From Rhypophila decipiens (Eukaryota > Ascomycota > Sordariomycetes > Sordariales > Naviculisporaceae): DNA of 64,000 nucleotides. A model generated the notes under the pieces. It did not search any database. It was not told where the DNA came from and saw nothing but the letters and a program-made list of their open reading frames with translations. The stretch spans positions 108,709 through 172,708 of the forward strand of contig MU858121.1 of the NCBI GenBank assembly GCA_033297075.1, in the 5' to 3' direction. Below, one piece after another: positions 1-12,570 of this stretch (position 1 is its first letter; each line of letters begins with the position of its first letter). A program made the translations under genes and the position numbers.

Positions 1-334
1 ACCGTATACGCAGGCCGCAGACAGAACATAAGCCGGTACCAAACTCTTCGGCAGGTACGCATTAGGAGGCATTCCGACCGGACCACTTCATAATCATATG
101 CCTCCTAACCGTCCCCCACATTCCGCGGCTCACATTCCACTCCTATTTATTCACCGGTGCCAACGAACCCCTCTACACAACCTCGGTCAACTCCTACATC
201 CTACAACTCTAGCCGATCTCTGACCTCACCAAGCACTCTCCTTTTCCGGTTCAGATTGCCAACCTAATATTACCTCCCTCAATCAACTCCAGTGTGTATC
301 ACCTTTAAACATACAATCATCATTCATCATATTC
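1..334. other. 5' flank of cupin gene
   Basis: No gene seen. CT- and CA-rich leader sequence typical of a fungal promoter/5' UTR lies directly upstream of the cupin start codon. Confidence 0.5.
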
Positions 335-988
335 ATGGCAGCCGTCAAGATGGGCGACGCCGCGGACAACAGCGTCCCTGCTACTACTACCACCCACCCC
401 GAGACATCCAATACCTTGACTCCGGAATTCGTCCCCAAGCCCGTGTCCGACCTTCCCCAATTGCACCGCTACATCACCGGACATGATGCCGACGGACAAG
501 CCATCGTCCACTCGCACAATGACTTCCTCTGGCAGCCGATGGACAACGATCAACTCGCCTTTTCTGTTCCCTACACAACCTCGGCGTTCCCCGTCAACCT
601 GAACAACGACGCCGATATCAAGGAGCACCACCGTGTCGTCAACAGCGGCACCCTCGGACTCGTCCACCCCAAGGGCACCGTCATTCGCTGCGTCGACTTT
701 GCGCCCGGCTACGCCTGCGGCATGCACCGCACCCAGAGTCTCGACTATGGCATCGTTCTCGAGGGTGAGGTCGACATGGTCCTCGACAGCGGCGAGCGCC
801 ACCACATGAAGCGAGGTGATGTTGCCGTCCAGAGAGCTACCCAGCACCAGTGGGTCAATAGGAGCGATACCCATTGGGCGAGGATGATGTTTGTTCTGCA
901 GGACTGCGAGACACTGATTGTTGGCGGCAAGGAGATGAAGGAGGACCTGGGAACCAACTCGGGACTGCCCCCTAGTGGAAATTGCTAG
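335..988 (+). CDS. cupin-domain protein
   Basis: Single-exon gene of 217 residues. The C-terminal half carries a cupin barrel: a conserved stretch with GMHRTQSLDYGIVLEGEV (about residues 129-146) is followed by GDVAVQRATQHQWVN (about 166-180). His and Glu in the first block and His in the second correspond to the usual cupin metal ligands. This RmlC-like form, with MHRT instead of HxH, is common in fungal uncharacterised proteins near oxidative or secondary-metabolism genes. No signal peptide, so probably cytosolic. ATG 335 gives the full ORF; ATG 350 (residue 6) is an alternative start. It ends at TAG 986-988, yet the same frame stays open another 53 codons (see the next entry). The substrate cannot be inferred. 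Confidence 0.85.
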   Translation: MAAVKMGDAADNSVPATTTTHPETSNTLTPEFVPKPVSDLPQLHRYITGHDADGQAIVHSHNDFLWQPMDNDQLAFSVPYTTSAFPVNLNNDADIKEHHRVVNSGTLGLVHPKGTVIRCVDFAPGYACGMHRTQSLDYGIVLEGEVDMVLDSGERHHMKRGDVAVQRATQHQWVNRSDTHWARMMFVLQDCETLIVGGKEMKEDLGTNSGLPPSGNC

Positions 989-1150
989 GCGACTCATCGA
1001 CTTGAGGGAGGCAGGCCGATTGATATCCGTCGGCGGACCAAGACCAAGGTGGAGGTGCCAGCAGGCCCATTGGAGGGCGCCGTGTGGGACATTATGAGGC
1101 CTCAACTGAAGAAAGCCAAGGGCTGGGAAGACCACGACTGGCGTCGCTAG
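989..1150 (+). other. coding-like in-frame extension after the cupin stop
   Basis: Directly after TAG 986-988 the cupin frame reads on for 53 codons to TAG 1148-1150. The end of it looks protein-like (it contains GPLEGAVWDIMRPQLKKAKG). It could be a readthrough extension, the 3' exon of an alternative splice form in which TAG is the last triplet of an intron, the relic of another gene's C terminus, or chance. Cupins of this type normally end near 986, so chance or a relic must be taken seriously. Confidence 0.3.
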
Positions 1151-2161
1151 ACGGTAGGCTTATCTCGATGCCTTGTTATCATTATCTCCGCACCTTAGTA
1201 TGCGTTCTGAGATATTGAATTTGGCACCCGCCGTTTTTTGGGAGGCCTTCTCACATCAATATATATGCGTCCAAGATGTGAACACCATGCGTGACCGTAT
1301 AGCATGTAATCCCCTAGAACTATTCTCTACTTGCTGTGTCGAAGATGTTCAGAAAGGACACGACTTGAGTATCCATTTATCTTGTCAATATGTTGAGGAC
1401 TGATGGGAAATGTTGAACTCCCTTTTTGAGCCTTCGCATGGAGACTAGTGCACCCCAACATGATGAATCGGGATGTTTATATATTCTTTGCATCGACGGG
1501 ATGATTGGTAATCATCCCGGATATCTTTTATCTCATGCCTTGCCGAGGTTCGGAGGTTGTGAAAGTATTTGCCAGGTGGCTTTAATCAGACATGACTGCT
1601 TGAACTTCTTGTTTGGAGATGAATACCTAAGTAACGATATGAAGTCGCAGTTCTTGTTGTGATGTTGTATCTCGTGGAGTAGCCAGCATCAGATTCCACT
1701 ACTCTCATGAAGCGATTGGGCAGAGGTGAAAGAGACTGGTATCGATTAGACACATCTTCACGAGTCCGATGACCGAGTCTTGGCGCTCAGAGCCATGCAA
1801 GAGATTCCACTCGGATGCGACCCATCGAATCCCTTATACTCACTCGCCTCTAACCTGTTTCATCGGGTTGAGACTCGAGAGTCCGAGAATCTGGACTCGT
1901 GGCCAATCAAATGAGATCAAGCTGCCAGCTAGCAACTTGTTGTGACCTTACGATTAGCTTGTGTGACTCCTCCATCGTAAAGCACCTTGCATGCAAAGAG
2001 GAGCTTACCCAATTCCCGAGAAGATATATCTATATATATTTAATATCAGGCTCCCTCACCGCAGGCCTTTCCCAAGTCACTACATCTCTGTGTTTGCCAC
2101 CTCTGACCAGCCTCCACCATCATTCAGCATCAACACCACACCCCACGACCATCTGAACAAA
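1151..2161. other. intergenic, no gene seen
   Basis: Only short unsupported ORFs. The last 60 bases before 2162 are C/A-rich, like a 5' UTR of the following gene. Confidence 0.5.
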
Positions 2162-3418
2162 ATGGCAGACTCCGAACCGGCTCCACCGGCCCTCAAGACC
2201 TACCGCGGAAACTGCCATTGCGGCTTATTCGTCTACGAAGCCCAGCTCCCCGAGATCAAGTCCGTAGCAGAGTGCAACTGCAGTCTGTGCTACAAAAAGG
2301 GCTACCTATGGGTCTTCCCTGGAGCGGGAGACTTCAAGGTCGTGAAAGGCAGCGAAGATGACTTGACAACGTATACCTTGGGTGGAGCGGCTACTACGCT
2401 TCATAGGGTATGTAACTCTCTCTCAGTTATTTCCGTGTTTGGTTGAGAATTTCTAACTGGCGTGTTGTGCGTAACTTTTTAGTTCTGTCCTACCTGTGGG
2501 ACCCCCGTCATGGCATTTCGACCGGGCAGTCCGCCGGGCAAGCAAGTCGGGTTGAATGTGAGTTGGTTGCTCTTTTCCGTGTGGATATCGGTGTGAGTGA
2601 GTGGTTGGTAACCGGAAACCTTTACCAAAATACAGGCACATGCAATCCAGGATTTGAATACATGGGATCTTACGATAATTCCGTAAGTGGTGCCTTCCTC
2701 GTCTCAATTTCTGTCCACGCTCTTCCAGGATCTTGACTGCCGACCAACTATTACGCTTGTCCAAACAGCGGAAAGAAAATTCTGGCTAACCTTCGGTCGG
2801 GAAACAGCTTCGACGGTCGAGCCCTCCCCCCAGCATGGGAAGAACCAAAATACACCGGCCCAGAACCGCCCGTGAGCGAAGACGCACCTGCCGACAAGTC
2901 CAAGATCTACGCCGGAAGCTGCCACTGCGGCGCCGTAACCCTCGCAGTGCGAAGCATCCCGCTAGATAACACCTACCCGCAGTGGGTAAAAGTCTGCAGC
3001 TGCAGTATCTGTGAGCGTGTAAGTAACACCCTAACGGTCCTAACCTAACCAACTAAAACCAGTACCTGACAAATGTGGAAATACGTGTTAGATGGGCGCA
3101 ACCTGGATCTACCCCAAAGCCTCGCAAGTCATCATCAACGGACTCGAAAACTGCACCAAATACCTCTTTGGGCGCAAGATCGTGGCCAAGGCGTTTTGCA
3201 AGACTTGCGGGGTGTGTATCTGCAATATGGCGGCTGACTTGTCGCCCGAGGAATATGAAGCCCTCAGCGACGAGTATAAAGGCTGGGTCAAGACTTCAAG
3301 TGAGTTTTGTGTGCTGAATCTGAGGGTCTTGAATGGTTGGGATTTGGGCGAGATTAAAGACAAGATTGAGCGGTTTACGGGGGGTGCTGAGGTTGAGCCT
3401 AGGTATGTCAATCCTTAG
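2162..3418 (+). CDS. tandem GFA/CENP-V-domain protein
   Basis: Five exons (2162-2407, 2483-2557, 2636-2682, 2769-3018, 3092-3418) join in phase to 314 residues. Two Mss4-like GFA (glutathione-dependent formaldehyde-activating / CENP-V) zinc-binding domains lie in tandem. Domain 1 has YRGNCHCGLFVYEA, CNCSLCYKKGYLWV and FCPTCGTPVM. Domain 2 has YAGSCHCGAVTLAV, CSCSICER-MGATWIYP and FCKTCGVCICN. Each set gives the C-x-C, C-x2-C and C-x2-C zinc ligands of the family. All introns have GT-AG ends (intron 3, 2683-2768, is the least certain, since 2728 is a competing acceptor that would run into a stop). No targeting signal is seen. GFA proteins bind zinc and thiols; actual catalysis is doubtful for many members. 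The double-domain form is common in ascomycetes. Confidence 0.88.
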
Positions 3419-3593
3419 GAGGAATCTTAGGATAGAGAGGAGAGGAGGTCATGTTTTGCTTGCTGGGTTGGGTGGGAAGAAAGGGAGGCAAAATTGAATC
3501 AAACAAACATATCAAATGGTTGTTCAAGTTTGGTTACTGAGATAGAGATGATAATGTAAAGTACAAAAGAGCAAAAAAAAGAAAAAAAAGAGA

Positions 3594-3695
3594 TGCCCAA
3601 TAACAGGATTGAACTGTTGACCTTCGCATGACTATATAGAATACCGTATTGGTATTGTATTAGTACGACGCTCTAACCAGCTGAGCTAATCGGGC
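3594..3695 (-). tRNA. tRNA-Ile (anticodon AAU) with a 28-nt intron
   Basis: On the minus strand GCCCGAT pairs with ATTGGGC (one G-T) as acceptor stem. The D arm is TAGCTCAGCTGGTTAGAGC, the anticodon stem TCGTA/TGCGA, and the T arm ACAG-TTCAATC-CTGT. The loop reads CTAATA before a 28-nt intron at 3630-3657, inserted one base 3' of the anticodon, the standard place for nuclear tRNA introns. The anticodon AAT (3659-3661 on plus) decodes AUU/AUC after conversion of A34 to inosine. No 3' CCA is encoded, as expected for a eukaryote. Confidence 0.93.
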
Positions 3696-4436
3696 GAGCT
3701 ATTCCGGTTGTGGAGGAAGGCGCGACCCTCACTCCCTACCAGCCTGGGTCGCTTCTTCCTCTTTGACTTTTGTATGTAGGTGGGTCGGTATATACTTTAG
3801 TAGAAAGCTTATTCAGAATTTGTGTTCTTTTATGCCGATGTTACAACTTACCCCGAGAAAGCGTTACGAAATGGGTGATATAATAATGAGTTACGTACTC
3901 CTAAAAACAAAGTGCCTCCCTCTAAGGTTTCGTTTCATCATAAACTGGATTGTGTAGAAGTCGTCGTGTGAAGGCCACGGGGATCGGAACATCGGGGCAG
4001 CGTCATACCGTTAGAGGAGCCCCTAGCTGGATCTAAAATTGGGCGGGGGTGTGAAAATAATACGACCACCATTTTCAAGGACAACATAGGCCTTAGAATA
4101 AATTGCTGTACGTCTTGTAAATCGATTCTGACGGCCATTTGTGCTTCTCTTTAATGCGTTATTTTAGACCATTCGACACATCTAAGACATCAATTATACA
4201 TGTATAATCAGATTTTTAAAGGCGTCTGTAACCCGCAAACCATTTCACACCCCATCTTTCGAACAAATTTAGCCCCACACCCCCGAACAAGGGCCAGGGG
4301 CGTTTGGTGGCTTGCCAGGTGCTGGAGTCAAAAAAGATCCACGGTCATCCACTGCAGCTCCAAAGCTCCGTCGTCACCACAGCTTGTCCCTGCTTCACAC
4401 CCATCATTCGACACAACTGGAATCCGAATCGCCAAC
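3696..4436. other. intergenic between tRNA-Ile and the stomatin-like gene
   Basis: No supported gene. The ORF open upstream of 4437 is the untranslated leader of the next gene: the first ATG that gives a mitochondrial presequence is 4437. Confidence 0.5.
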
Positions 4437-5742
4437 ATGGCGCTCTCAACAGCAACACATCGCGTCCTCGTCAGAGGCGCACAATCAACGATACGAACAT
4501 TTCTACTCACCAGCACAGCACGAAGAGCCCTCCCAGCTCTCTTAACAGCCTCCGCCTCCCAAATCCGCTCCCTCCAGACGACAAAACGCAATGCCCTCCC
4601 GGCTAACCCGTACAGCGGCGGCGCTTTGCCAACATATTTTCACAAGCCATCCCTCCCAGCCAACACGATAATTCGCTTCGTGCCACAACAAACGGCCTGG
4701 ATCGTGGAGCGCATGGGAAAGTTTAACCGAATTCTCCAGCCCGGTCTCGCCATTCTGGTGCCCTTTCTCGACCGGATCGCCTATGTTAAGTCGCTCAAGG
4801 AAGTCGCTCTCGAGATTCCCTCCCAGAGTGCCATCACGGCCGACAATGTCACGCTCGAGCTGGACGGTGTCCTCTACACTCGCGTCTTTGACGCCTACAA
4901 AGCCAGGTTACTTGCCCAAATCCCCCTCCATGTCCTCCTAGCCCGATTACTAACCCGTCTTCTCGTGTGTTAGTTATGGCGTAGAAGATGCAGAATACGC
5001 AATATCCCAACTAGCCCAAACAACAATGCGCTCCGAAATAGGCCAACTCACGCTCGACCACGTGCTCAAAGAGCGCGCAGCCCTAAACATCAACATCACA
5101 GCCGCCATCAACGAAGCAGCCCAAGCATGGGGCGTCACCTGCCTCCGTTACGAGATCCGCGATATCCACGCCCCGAAACCCGTCGTAGAAGCTATGCATC
5201 GCATGGTCACGGCCGAGCGGTCCAAGCGCGCCGAGATCCTCGAGTCAGAAGGTCAACGACAATCTGCTATCAATATCGCCGAGGGTAAGAAGCAGAGTGT
5301 CATTCTCGCTTCCGAGGCTATGAAGGCCGAGCAGATCAACCGCGCTAGTGGTGAGGCGCAGGCTATTCTGGTCAAGGCGAATGCCACGGCTGAGGGGCTT
5401 GCTGCTGTAGCCAAGTCTATCAAGGCTGGAGAGGAGGCGGCGCAGAACGCGATCAGCTTGAGTGTGGCGGAGAAGTACGTCGATGCATTTGGGAAGCTGG
5501 CCAAGGAGGGCACCGCGGTGGTTGTGCCGGGGAATGTGGGTGATATCAGTGGCATGATTGCTAGTGCGCTGAGTGTCTATGGGAGCGTGGGCGATGCGCA
5601 GGGCAAAGTCGCTGCGAGACGGTTGTTGGAGAAGCAAGGTGTGGTGGATGCCGAGGCTAGAAACGAGGGCAAGTCGGCGTCGGAGATCGCCAGGAATGAT
5701 ATTGTGGCTGATTTTGACAAGGCTGCTGCTGGGAAGAATTAG
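4437..5742 (+). CDS. mitochondrial stomatin-like (SPFH/prohibitin-domain) protein
   Basis: Two exons (4437-4906, 4974-5742; intron GT-AG with phase 2, joining AG|T as Ser) give 412 residues. Residues 1-48 are rich in Arg, Ser, Ala and Leu without acidic residues, like a mitochondrial presequence. Then comes the SPFH domain: TIIRFVPQQTAWIVERMGKF, GLAILVPFLDRIAYVKSLKE, SQSAITADNVTLELDGVLYT and SYGVEDAEYAISQLAQTTMR. A long Ala/Glu-rich helical region (AERSKRAEILESEGQRQSAI) precedes the tail. This is the stomatin-like protein 2 / paraslipin arrangement. Human STOML2 sits at the inner mitochondrial membrane, binds cardiolipin and scaffolds prohibitins and proteases; a similar role is inferred here. 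Length and motif order match the family. Confidence 0.93.
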
Positions 5743-6454
5743 AATGGCAGCGACAAGTAGGGGATCCCACTACTCACTCACAGTGTACTTTTACATAGAC
5801 TAGCTGTAACATCACTCTACACCAAGAAGCGATATACCTGACAGAAGCCGGGGCTCTGTTTACTTTCTCTGACTGTTCAGTCAAGGTATCCAGTCTGGCT
5901 CAGCTAAGGCATCTATGCCATGGCCACCAGTCAAGACCTATTCCAACCTCTTCAAGGTATTTTCTTCTAGCCACTCGAGCATCTATTCCAGTCCAGTCAA
6001 GGCATTTATTGCAGCTAGATACTCAGCGGCACCGATTTACATGGCCAGTTAATGGCATCTATTCTAGCCGGTCAAGGCATCATATATACTAGCCCAGGTG
6101 CAACAAATTGTAAAAGTAAATTGTACTAGTTTTGCCATGTATAATCCTAACCCTTGTATGAGTTGAGTAGGTAGTCCCTGTTTATCAGGCCCCTTCCTTG
6201 CTTGGCTGTTCTGGACAGAAATTTAGAAAACACAGCAAGCAAGCCATCGCGAGGAACCACAAGAAAGAACGCAAAGGACTGGTTGGGTTGTCTTGATAGT
6301 AATAAAATGACTATACTACTACAACCACGCCATGAATCGGCTTTTCTTTTTCTCGCAGCCGAGCAACAATAACATAGCCACGCCGATGCTCCGTCCAAAA
6401 GACAACCATATCCATCTACTACGGTAGTAATATTCACGCAAGCAGTGAGTGAAC
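5743..6454. other. convergent 3' intergenic region with decayed minisatellite
   Basis: Lies between the 3' ends of the stomatin-like gene (plus) and MON2 (minus). It holds the degenerate 22-bp repeat described separately and no gene. Confidence 0.5.
5880..6095 (+). repeat. decayed 22-bp minisatellite, locus 1
   Basis: Scattered degenerate copies of the unit GGCATTTATTCGAGCCAGTCAA: for example GGCATCTATGCCATGGCCACCA, AGCATCTATTCCAGTCCAGT, CAAGGCATTTATTGCAGCTA and GGCATCTATTCTAGCCGG. Five or six units can be traced. The better-preserved arrays of the same unit are at 40.7 kb (reverse orientation) and 43.9 kb (same orientation). Confidence 0.55.
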
Positions 6455-9400
6455 CTAAACACCCAACTCGCCACCAACAACATCCAACGCCTCCCTAACC
6501 AACCCAAGCACTTTATCATCCCCCTCCGTCCCAGCAACCTGCACTGCCCCCACAAGCAACGGGTACAACCTAAGCAGATGCTTCCTCGACTCGCTATCGA
6601 CATTCGGTGTGTCGGGGATAGCCTCCGACTCAGACTTTAAATCTACCAACGCTCTCAGAATCCTACCAAGTTCCCTCCGCTGAGGCAGAGGCTGGGGCAT
6701 CCTCCCCCTGAGCGGCTGGTCTGCTACATACGCTCGGAGGGAAAGCGCACAGCGGAGGATCAGATACGGTGCTGCGGTACGTGCTAGTCGGACGTGCAAA
6801 TCATGGACTTGCTCTGTCGTGGGGCATGTAACCTCCTCGTTGCTTGTAGACCCGAATTTGGGCGGTAATGACTGCGGAGGAGGGAAAGCCGGGGTCGGCG
6901 GTTGGATTTGGATTGATGGGGTGGATACCTCGTCGTGGGCCGAGACCAAGGAGAACAGCTCGTCAAGACACACGTAGCTCATGAGACTTCGCTTTGTCGG
7001 GGGAGGATCAATTGTTCGTCCTGTTCGCTGCTTGTAGAGAGAGCTCAGGGCCGCTACGTCGCTGCCACCGCCGTATATGGCAGCTGCTTCGGCCGGTGGT
7101 GGGGCGTGCATGATTGACGTGCGGAAGAGACCCTCGGCGTAGGCCTTCCTGGTCTTGTCGGGAATAGCCTCGGCGCCGAGGTGTGGTATGATCAGCTCCC
7201 GCAGTTTGTGAAAGGAGGCAATGTCAAAGTCTTGATCGTCCATGATATTGGTCCCGGACGGCGCATCGTCACAGTTGGCGCTGATGATGCCGTTGGCGAG
7301 GGCGATGATAATCTGCCATATTTCCTGGACTATCTCCCGCGACAACTCGATCCGACGCGTATGTGCCAAGGTCGCTTCCAGCACTGCCAGCGCGGAAATG
7401 GTCGCTTGCCTCCATGGCTGAGCCGCCTTGGTCACCAATTTGAACTGGTACTTGAGTGTGACAGGTTGTGTCAGGGCGGCCAGGGCAGTGGCGAACGCCT
7501 GCGTCTTGTAAACATCGGCGTCGGCGGCACTCTTGATGACCAGCTCCTGCAAGATGGACATGCTCTCCTTGGACATGGCAACATATGTCCGCTTCTCGGC
7601 GGCGCCTTTAGTCGCGTCTCTTGGTGCAAAGGCGAGCGAAACGAATTCGGCAACTTGGGTGATCATGGCCGAGGGCACGCCCTGCAGATCGGTGCGCACC
7701 ATTCGAAAGACCTGGAGAATTCTTCCCTGCAGCGGTGTTACATGATCGATATCGCTTGAGTATGCTCCCGGTGTGGCGTGCTGCATCGCGCTACGTAGCA
7801 ACGTGAGCATGCGGCGGACTCTCTCTACCCCAAATGTGTTCTGAATCAGGCCGTACAGTTCCAATAACGACTCGACCCAGACCAAAAGACACTTCTGATT
7901 GTCTGTAGACGCATCGTCTTTCCCATCGCGAGATAGCGGTATTCCGCGAGACCACAGGTCCCAGGCAAGATCCAAGCTGCTCGGTCCAACCTTTGTGCTG
8001 TCGTTCTCGGCGCAGCTGCGCAGAATATCACGGACCGCACCGTAGACTGCTGCGTTGATATCCAGGGCCAAGACATCGAGCATGGTGGCAAAATGATTTA
8101 GCAAGTCTTCCCAGATTGTGGAAAACGTCTGATGAGTGACCGGGACACTGAGGTATGTCGAAAAGAGTTGGGCAACGCCCTGGATGACGACGATAGCGGT
8201 TTCATTCCAGTCGGTCGACACCTTCTCCCTGGACGAGTCCTTGACGACCTTGAGTTCCTTCTCAATCGACGACAACAGTCTGAAAATGACAGATTTAATG
8301 CAGACAGACCATGCCTCGGGATCCAGACTGTCCCCGTACGCGGATATTATGCGCATAAGGGTTTGAATCGCACCTAACAAGCGTTTGTTAGTGACGACAT
8401 GTGAAGTATATTAGGGATTCCCTTACTATTCCTCAACTCGACTCTTTGGTCGGTGGCAACAGACGTGAGTCTCAAAAGGAGAAGCATCCACAATGCTGCT
8501 CCAGACCCTTTGTGAGAGTCCTGCGCTGCCAGCTTCATCAGCCCCTCGTCCCCAGAGTCGTCCATCATGTCTTCGGTAATAGACATGGACGTGCTCTTCC
8601 CAGAGAGAAAATCTGAAATGGCCCAGAAAAACGTGACGGTCTGCTAAAGTCAGCAACTAATCTTGTACACGGAGGGATTGACCTGCGGCCTACCGTTAAC
8701 GCGACGTTGAGATCGTCGTCTTGAGTACAAAACTTATACAGGGTATCGACGAGGTGCAAAAAGCAGGCATTGGGAAGAGAGGGAAGAAAGTCAGAGCATA
8801 TGAGTTGAAGAGAAGCAAATGATGGTCGAATCAGCTTGAAGGATCTCGTGGCCAACAATGAGTGAGAAACGGAAATATTCTTCGTCTCATCAGCATCACT
8901 GGCCCTTGAGATAAAGATACTATCAATAATCTCAAAAGTGATCTCCCAGCCCAGAGCAAGTGATTCACCGCAATTCTCCAAAAGGCTTTTGAGCCCTTCG
9001 AGGATAATCTTGTGGATATCTATGTCGACTGCGTGGCTCATCACTGACACCTCTCTGTGAGGGAGTTGGAGCGGAACAAGAGAGTCTCGGAAGGCTCCCA
9101 GGATTCGGGTCTGGATCTCACCCCTTGCATCCTCGGCCAGCGGAGCAATGGCATTCGAAGCCTCGAGAAGAATCCGAACCAACGTCTCGGCCGCGCGTGC
9201 TCGGACCGGGGCAGCGCTGGGTGCAAAACTGAGCGTATTGATCAGTTCGGATACCAACGGCGACCATCCTGAAACACCTGGAGGGTGTGATAGGAGACGC
9301 TCCATGTTGATGGAGGCAAGATCGCCCAGTTTCGCGAGGGCGAACTGGTCTTCCTGGTTCGGCCCCGAACCGCCCGGAGAAGTTGATATGCTCAACACTC

Positions 9401-12090
9401 GCTTATGCGCAGCAGTCGGTGTCTTGAGTCCAGCCGAGGGTGGTGACTGAGGTCGACTATTTGGCTCTGAGCCTTTCTCGCTGTGCTTCTCCAGCAGATG
9501 ACATACCGCGTCGACAACCTCGACAAAGGCAGGATTTGGAAAGTCGACGGTACTCTCAAAGAGACGAGAGGCAGCTGTCTCGACCGCCCTGATCTCGGTG
9601 TTGAAGTTGGAAAGCAGGATAGCGGCCTCTTGCTCTGCATGTTGATCATTCACCCTGGCCGCGATAGGGGTTCTCCCCGCCACTTTGCCAGAGGTGAAGA
9701 GCACCAAATCGGCTTGCTGCAGCGTCTCTAGAATGATACTCCAGGTGGACGATAAAGTCGGACCAAGCGCAATTCCCAGGTTCAGCAGCGCTCTGAGACA
9801 GAGAAGGTTGCGAGTGTTGAGAGTCGTTGTGGTGGCGTCTGTGGAATGCTGCCGTTGTTTCTCTGCCGCCTGGAGAGATGGGCTGACGAGGCTGTCTACA
9901 CTCAGCAGGCCTCTCGCATTGCTAAAGATGCTGTTTCCCGTCTCTGAGGAAGCCGAGGGAGTATTTGCCGGCCGTGATGCTCCAGCATTGAGGCATGCGG
10001 TGAACACGTTGGGTGGCACGGCTGCTTTGCCAAGCGTGGTCAGAAATGCGTCGCGGGGCGTTGTCAGCTGCAGCAAGCCTGCTACATGAGCAAACTTTTG
10101 AAACGCCCTGACGAGTCCATGATAATACTCCGAATCCATAGCAGCGTACAGGAAGGTCGAGCAAGTGGCTAGGATGGCCGGCCAACATTCATCAATGAAG
10201 GCTGCACAGACTTTGACCTCGGCGTGAAGTGGGTGGCCCTCCAAGGTCAGGGGGTTGACCGGTACCGGGTTCCGCTTGAATGAGCTGGTCCGCTCCAAGG
10301 TGCCCTTCTCGGTCTGTGTTTCTCTCAGGCTGCGTTCGTCTACGCTTAGCGCGGGTGAGTCCCGGCCACCTTCAAATTTGGCGCTCCGCTTCCGTCGTCC
10401 TTCACTGGGCACTGTGAGGGGCAGAATGAACTTAGCAAGGCCTTCTGACAGGGAAGTAATACAGGCAAGCGTTAGACTGTAGATATAGGAGTCGGGGATG
10501 TGTGGAGGATCCGTCTTGTCCAGCTGATCGATGCAGGGGACGCGCATGGTACTCCATTGCGTGCTGATGCCCGTGTTATGGCCATCGCCGCCAACGGACC
10601 CAGATATGATGCCCGTCACACCACTGGCTTCTAGCATGACCTGATCCGACGACGCTCCACTATTACCGTAGGGGTTCGCCACAGGAATGGTAGACTGGTG
10701 GCCCAAGCCGATGACCGACGGCTTTTCCGTGCTGACGCGGACAAAAGTGGCCGTGAGATGTTTGAGAATGTTCCTTTCGCCATCTTTGGCATCATATAGC
10801 ATGAAGATGCGGCGAAGAAGGGCGTGCTCTCCAAAGACGCCCTTGAAGACTTCCATGCACAGGGAACGCTTCCACAGTGCCGTATCCTGGTCTAATAGCT
10901 CTGTGAGAATCTCGAGTGCCTCGCCGCTTTCTGTGGGGAGGAGCGAGAGGTGTCTTCGGAGCAGTGTGTACAATATCCTGACGAGACGGACGCTAGTTGC
11001 AAAGTTGGGCTTTCCACGTAGAGCACTGATGATAAAAGGCATCACCCTAGCGCGAAGAATGTCTGCCTGCTCAGCATGGCTCGAGAAGATGGCAGCATGG
11101 TTGATCAAGACAGATTCTATTAATTCGAGTCCAAACGTCTGGGGAAGACCGGAAAATCGGAGGTATTCTGGCCGTTGGTTTTCCGTCAAGAGACAGATAT
11201 CATTAAACACCTAGAGGGCCAGTTAGTGGACGAGTGGATTCTTGAGGTTGTCAGGGACAGTACCCTGTAGGCGTCCATGGCCGCCGCTCTGAGAGCAACA
11301 GCCGTTCCATCTTGGAGAGGGGCCTCTCCGACAGGAGGAGAGGGCGCAGACTCTAGGTCGGGTGTTATTATATGTGACAGATCAGCAGAAGAGTTGGCGA
11401 GAGCACTCACTGTCTTCGACCACGACCTTATCAAAGACGGACACTACAAGCTGCTGAAGGGTAGCGGCTGACGTGTTGTTGACAATTGCATTCTTGCTCG
11501 ACTGAAGTATGAAGCAAATGTTCAACGCCGTGACCAACAGCTCGCCCTTGACATCGATGGCGTAGTTGGATAGCAGCGAGGGCAGCGCCTGGAGGATCTT
11601 GAGCTGGACATCGAGCCCGGCTGACGTGGCCTGCTGCAGCGCTTCGAGCACCTGGCTCAACCGCGACCTAGGAAGTGCGCGAGACACTATGAGACGCTGC
11701 AGACAGACAATTGCGATTCCCGTGAATTTGGCATTTTTCGTGCCGCATGCGATGATAAAGGGGTTGACGAAGTTGGGATGCTGAGCAAGTTCTGGCACTG
11801 TGTAAGCCAAGGGATTTGAATGCAAAGGATAGGAGGGAGACATACCCCCAGCGATATCGGCCTCGGTGGGATTCCTCAAGCTCTTGAGCTCTTCCAATGA
11901 CCTTTCAGCAGCCTAGAGGTGAGAGATATCATGTATTAGTGTCGAATTCATTTCATGAAGCTCATTCTCAGGTGTACAGTGCACACAGTGCGAGGTCCCT
12001 GAACTGGCATACCTGGCGCAAGTCATTGTGCTTCCGTTTGCTCTCCTGAATGAGATTGGTGAGCTCTGAAGTCAAAAGTTGGGCTGTCAT
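6455..12090 (-). CDS. MON2: MON2-like Golgi/endosome trafficking scaffold
   Basis: Seven exons on the minus strand (12013-12090, 11846-11912, 11411-11797, 11264-11352, 8694-11210, 8427-8643, 6455-8373) join in phase to 1757 residues, close to the roughly 1600-1700 of fungal Mon2 proteins. The N terminus is the DCB-type domain shared with large Arf-GEFs (ELAQHPNFVNPFIIACGTKN, ITGIAIVCLQRLIVSRALPR-like stretch) followed by an HUS-like block (AAAMDAYRVFNDICLLTENQ) and a long HEAT-like helical region. No Sec7 catalytic domain is present, which separates Mon2 from Sec7/BIG. Mon2 works with Dopey and the flippase Neo1 in endosome-to-Golgi sorting in yeast. Intron 11798-11845 is 48 nt and stays in frame if retained. 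It is divergent from MMS2. Confidence 0.92.
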
Positions 12091-12570
12091 GATTGCATGT
12101 CGAATTCAAAATCAGATCGCCCACATGGTAGGTCGAGAAATGAACGATATAGCAAGAGTGTTATGAAGTTGAGAGATGCCGTTGAATGAAGTGGATTCGC
12201 TTTCAAGGTCGCGTGTCTGGAATCTGGAGCTCTCAGCGCCTGTCACAGCTCTGCGAGCTTCAGGGAGTGGACATTCAATGAATGCAAGGATCACTGACTA
12301 AGCCGGGCGGCACAGGCACAATCGCTCACCGCCTGCCCGCTACCCCACCATCAGACGGTCCCGCTGTCCCACTGTCCCGCATCCATCCCATGACGCTACA
12401 GTTGTTGGACTGGGCACCGCCGTTTAAGTTTGACCGTTACAACCCAGACCGAGGAAGAGCCCAACCATCCACTCCAAGCCCTCACAGAAACCACTCTTCT
12501 ATTCATTTGCGCAGCATTCTACCGGTATTTCGCGCACTATACATCACCATACGAGTTGAAAAGGGTCAAC
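12091..12570. promoter_or_regulatory. divergent promoter between MON2 and MMS2
   Basis: The 480 bases between the two start codons (12090 minus, 12571 plus) must hold both promoters. No TATA box stands out; the right half is C/A-rich, like a 5' UTR. Confidence 0.55.

Noticed and set aside
320..1135. Long minus-strand ORF opposite the cupin gene
   Set aside because: It mirrors the codon structure of the cupin frame and has no family signature or intron logic; an antisense shadow.
11798..11845. Reading the 48-nt stretch in MON2 as coding
   Set aside because: It is in frame, but GTATGT and CACAG ends and an insertion inside a conserved helix show that it is an intron.
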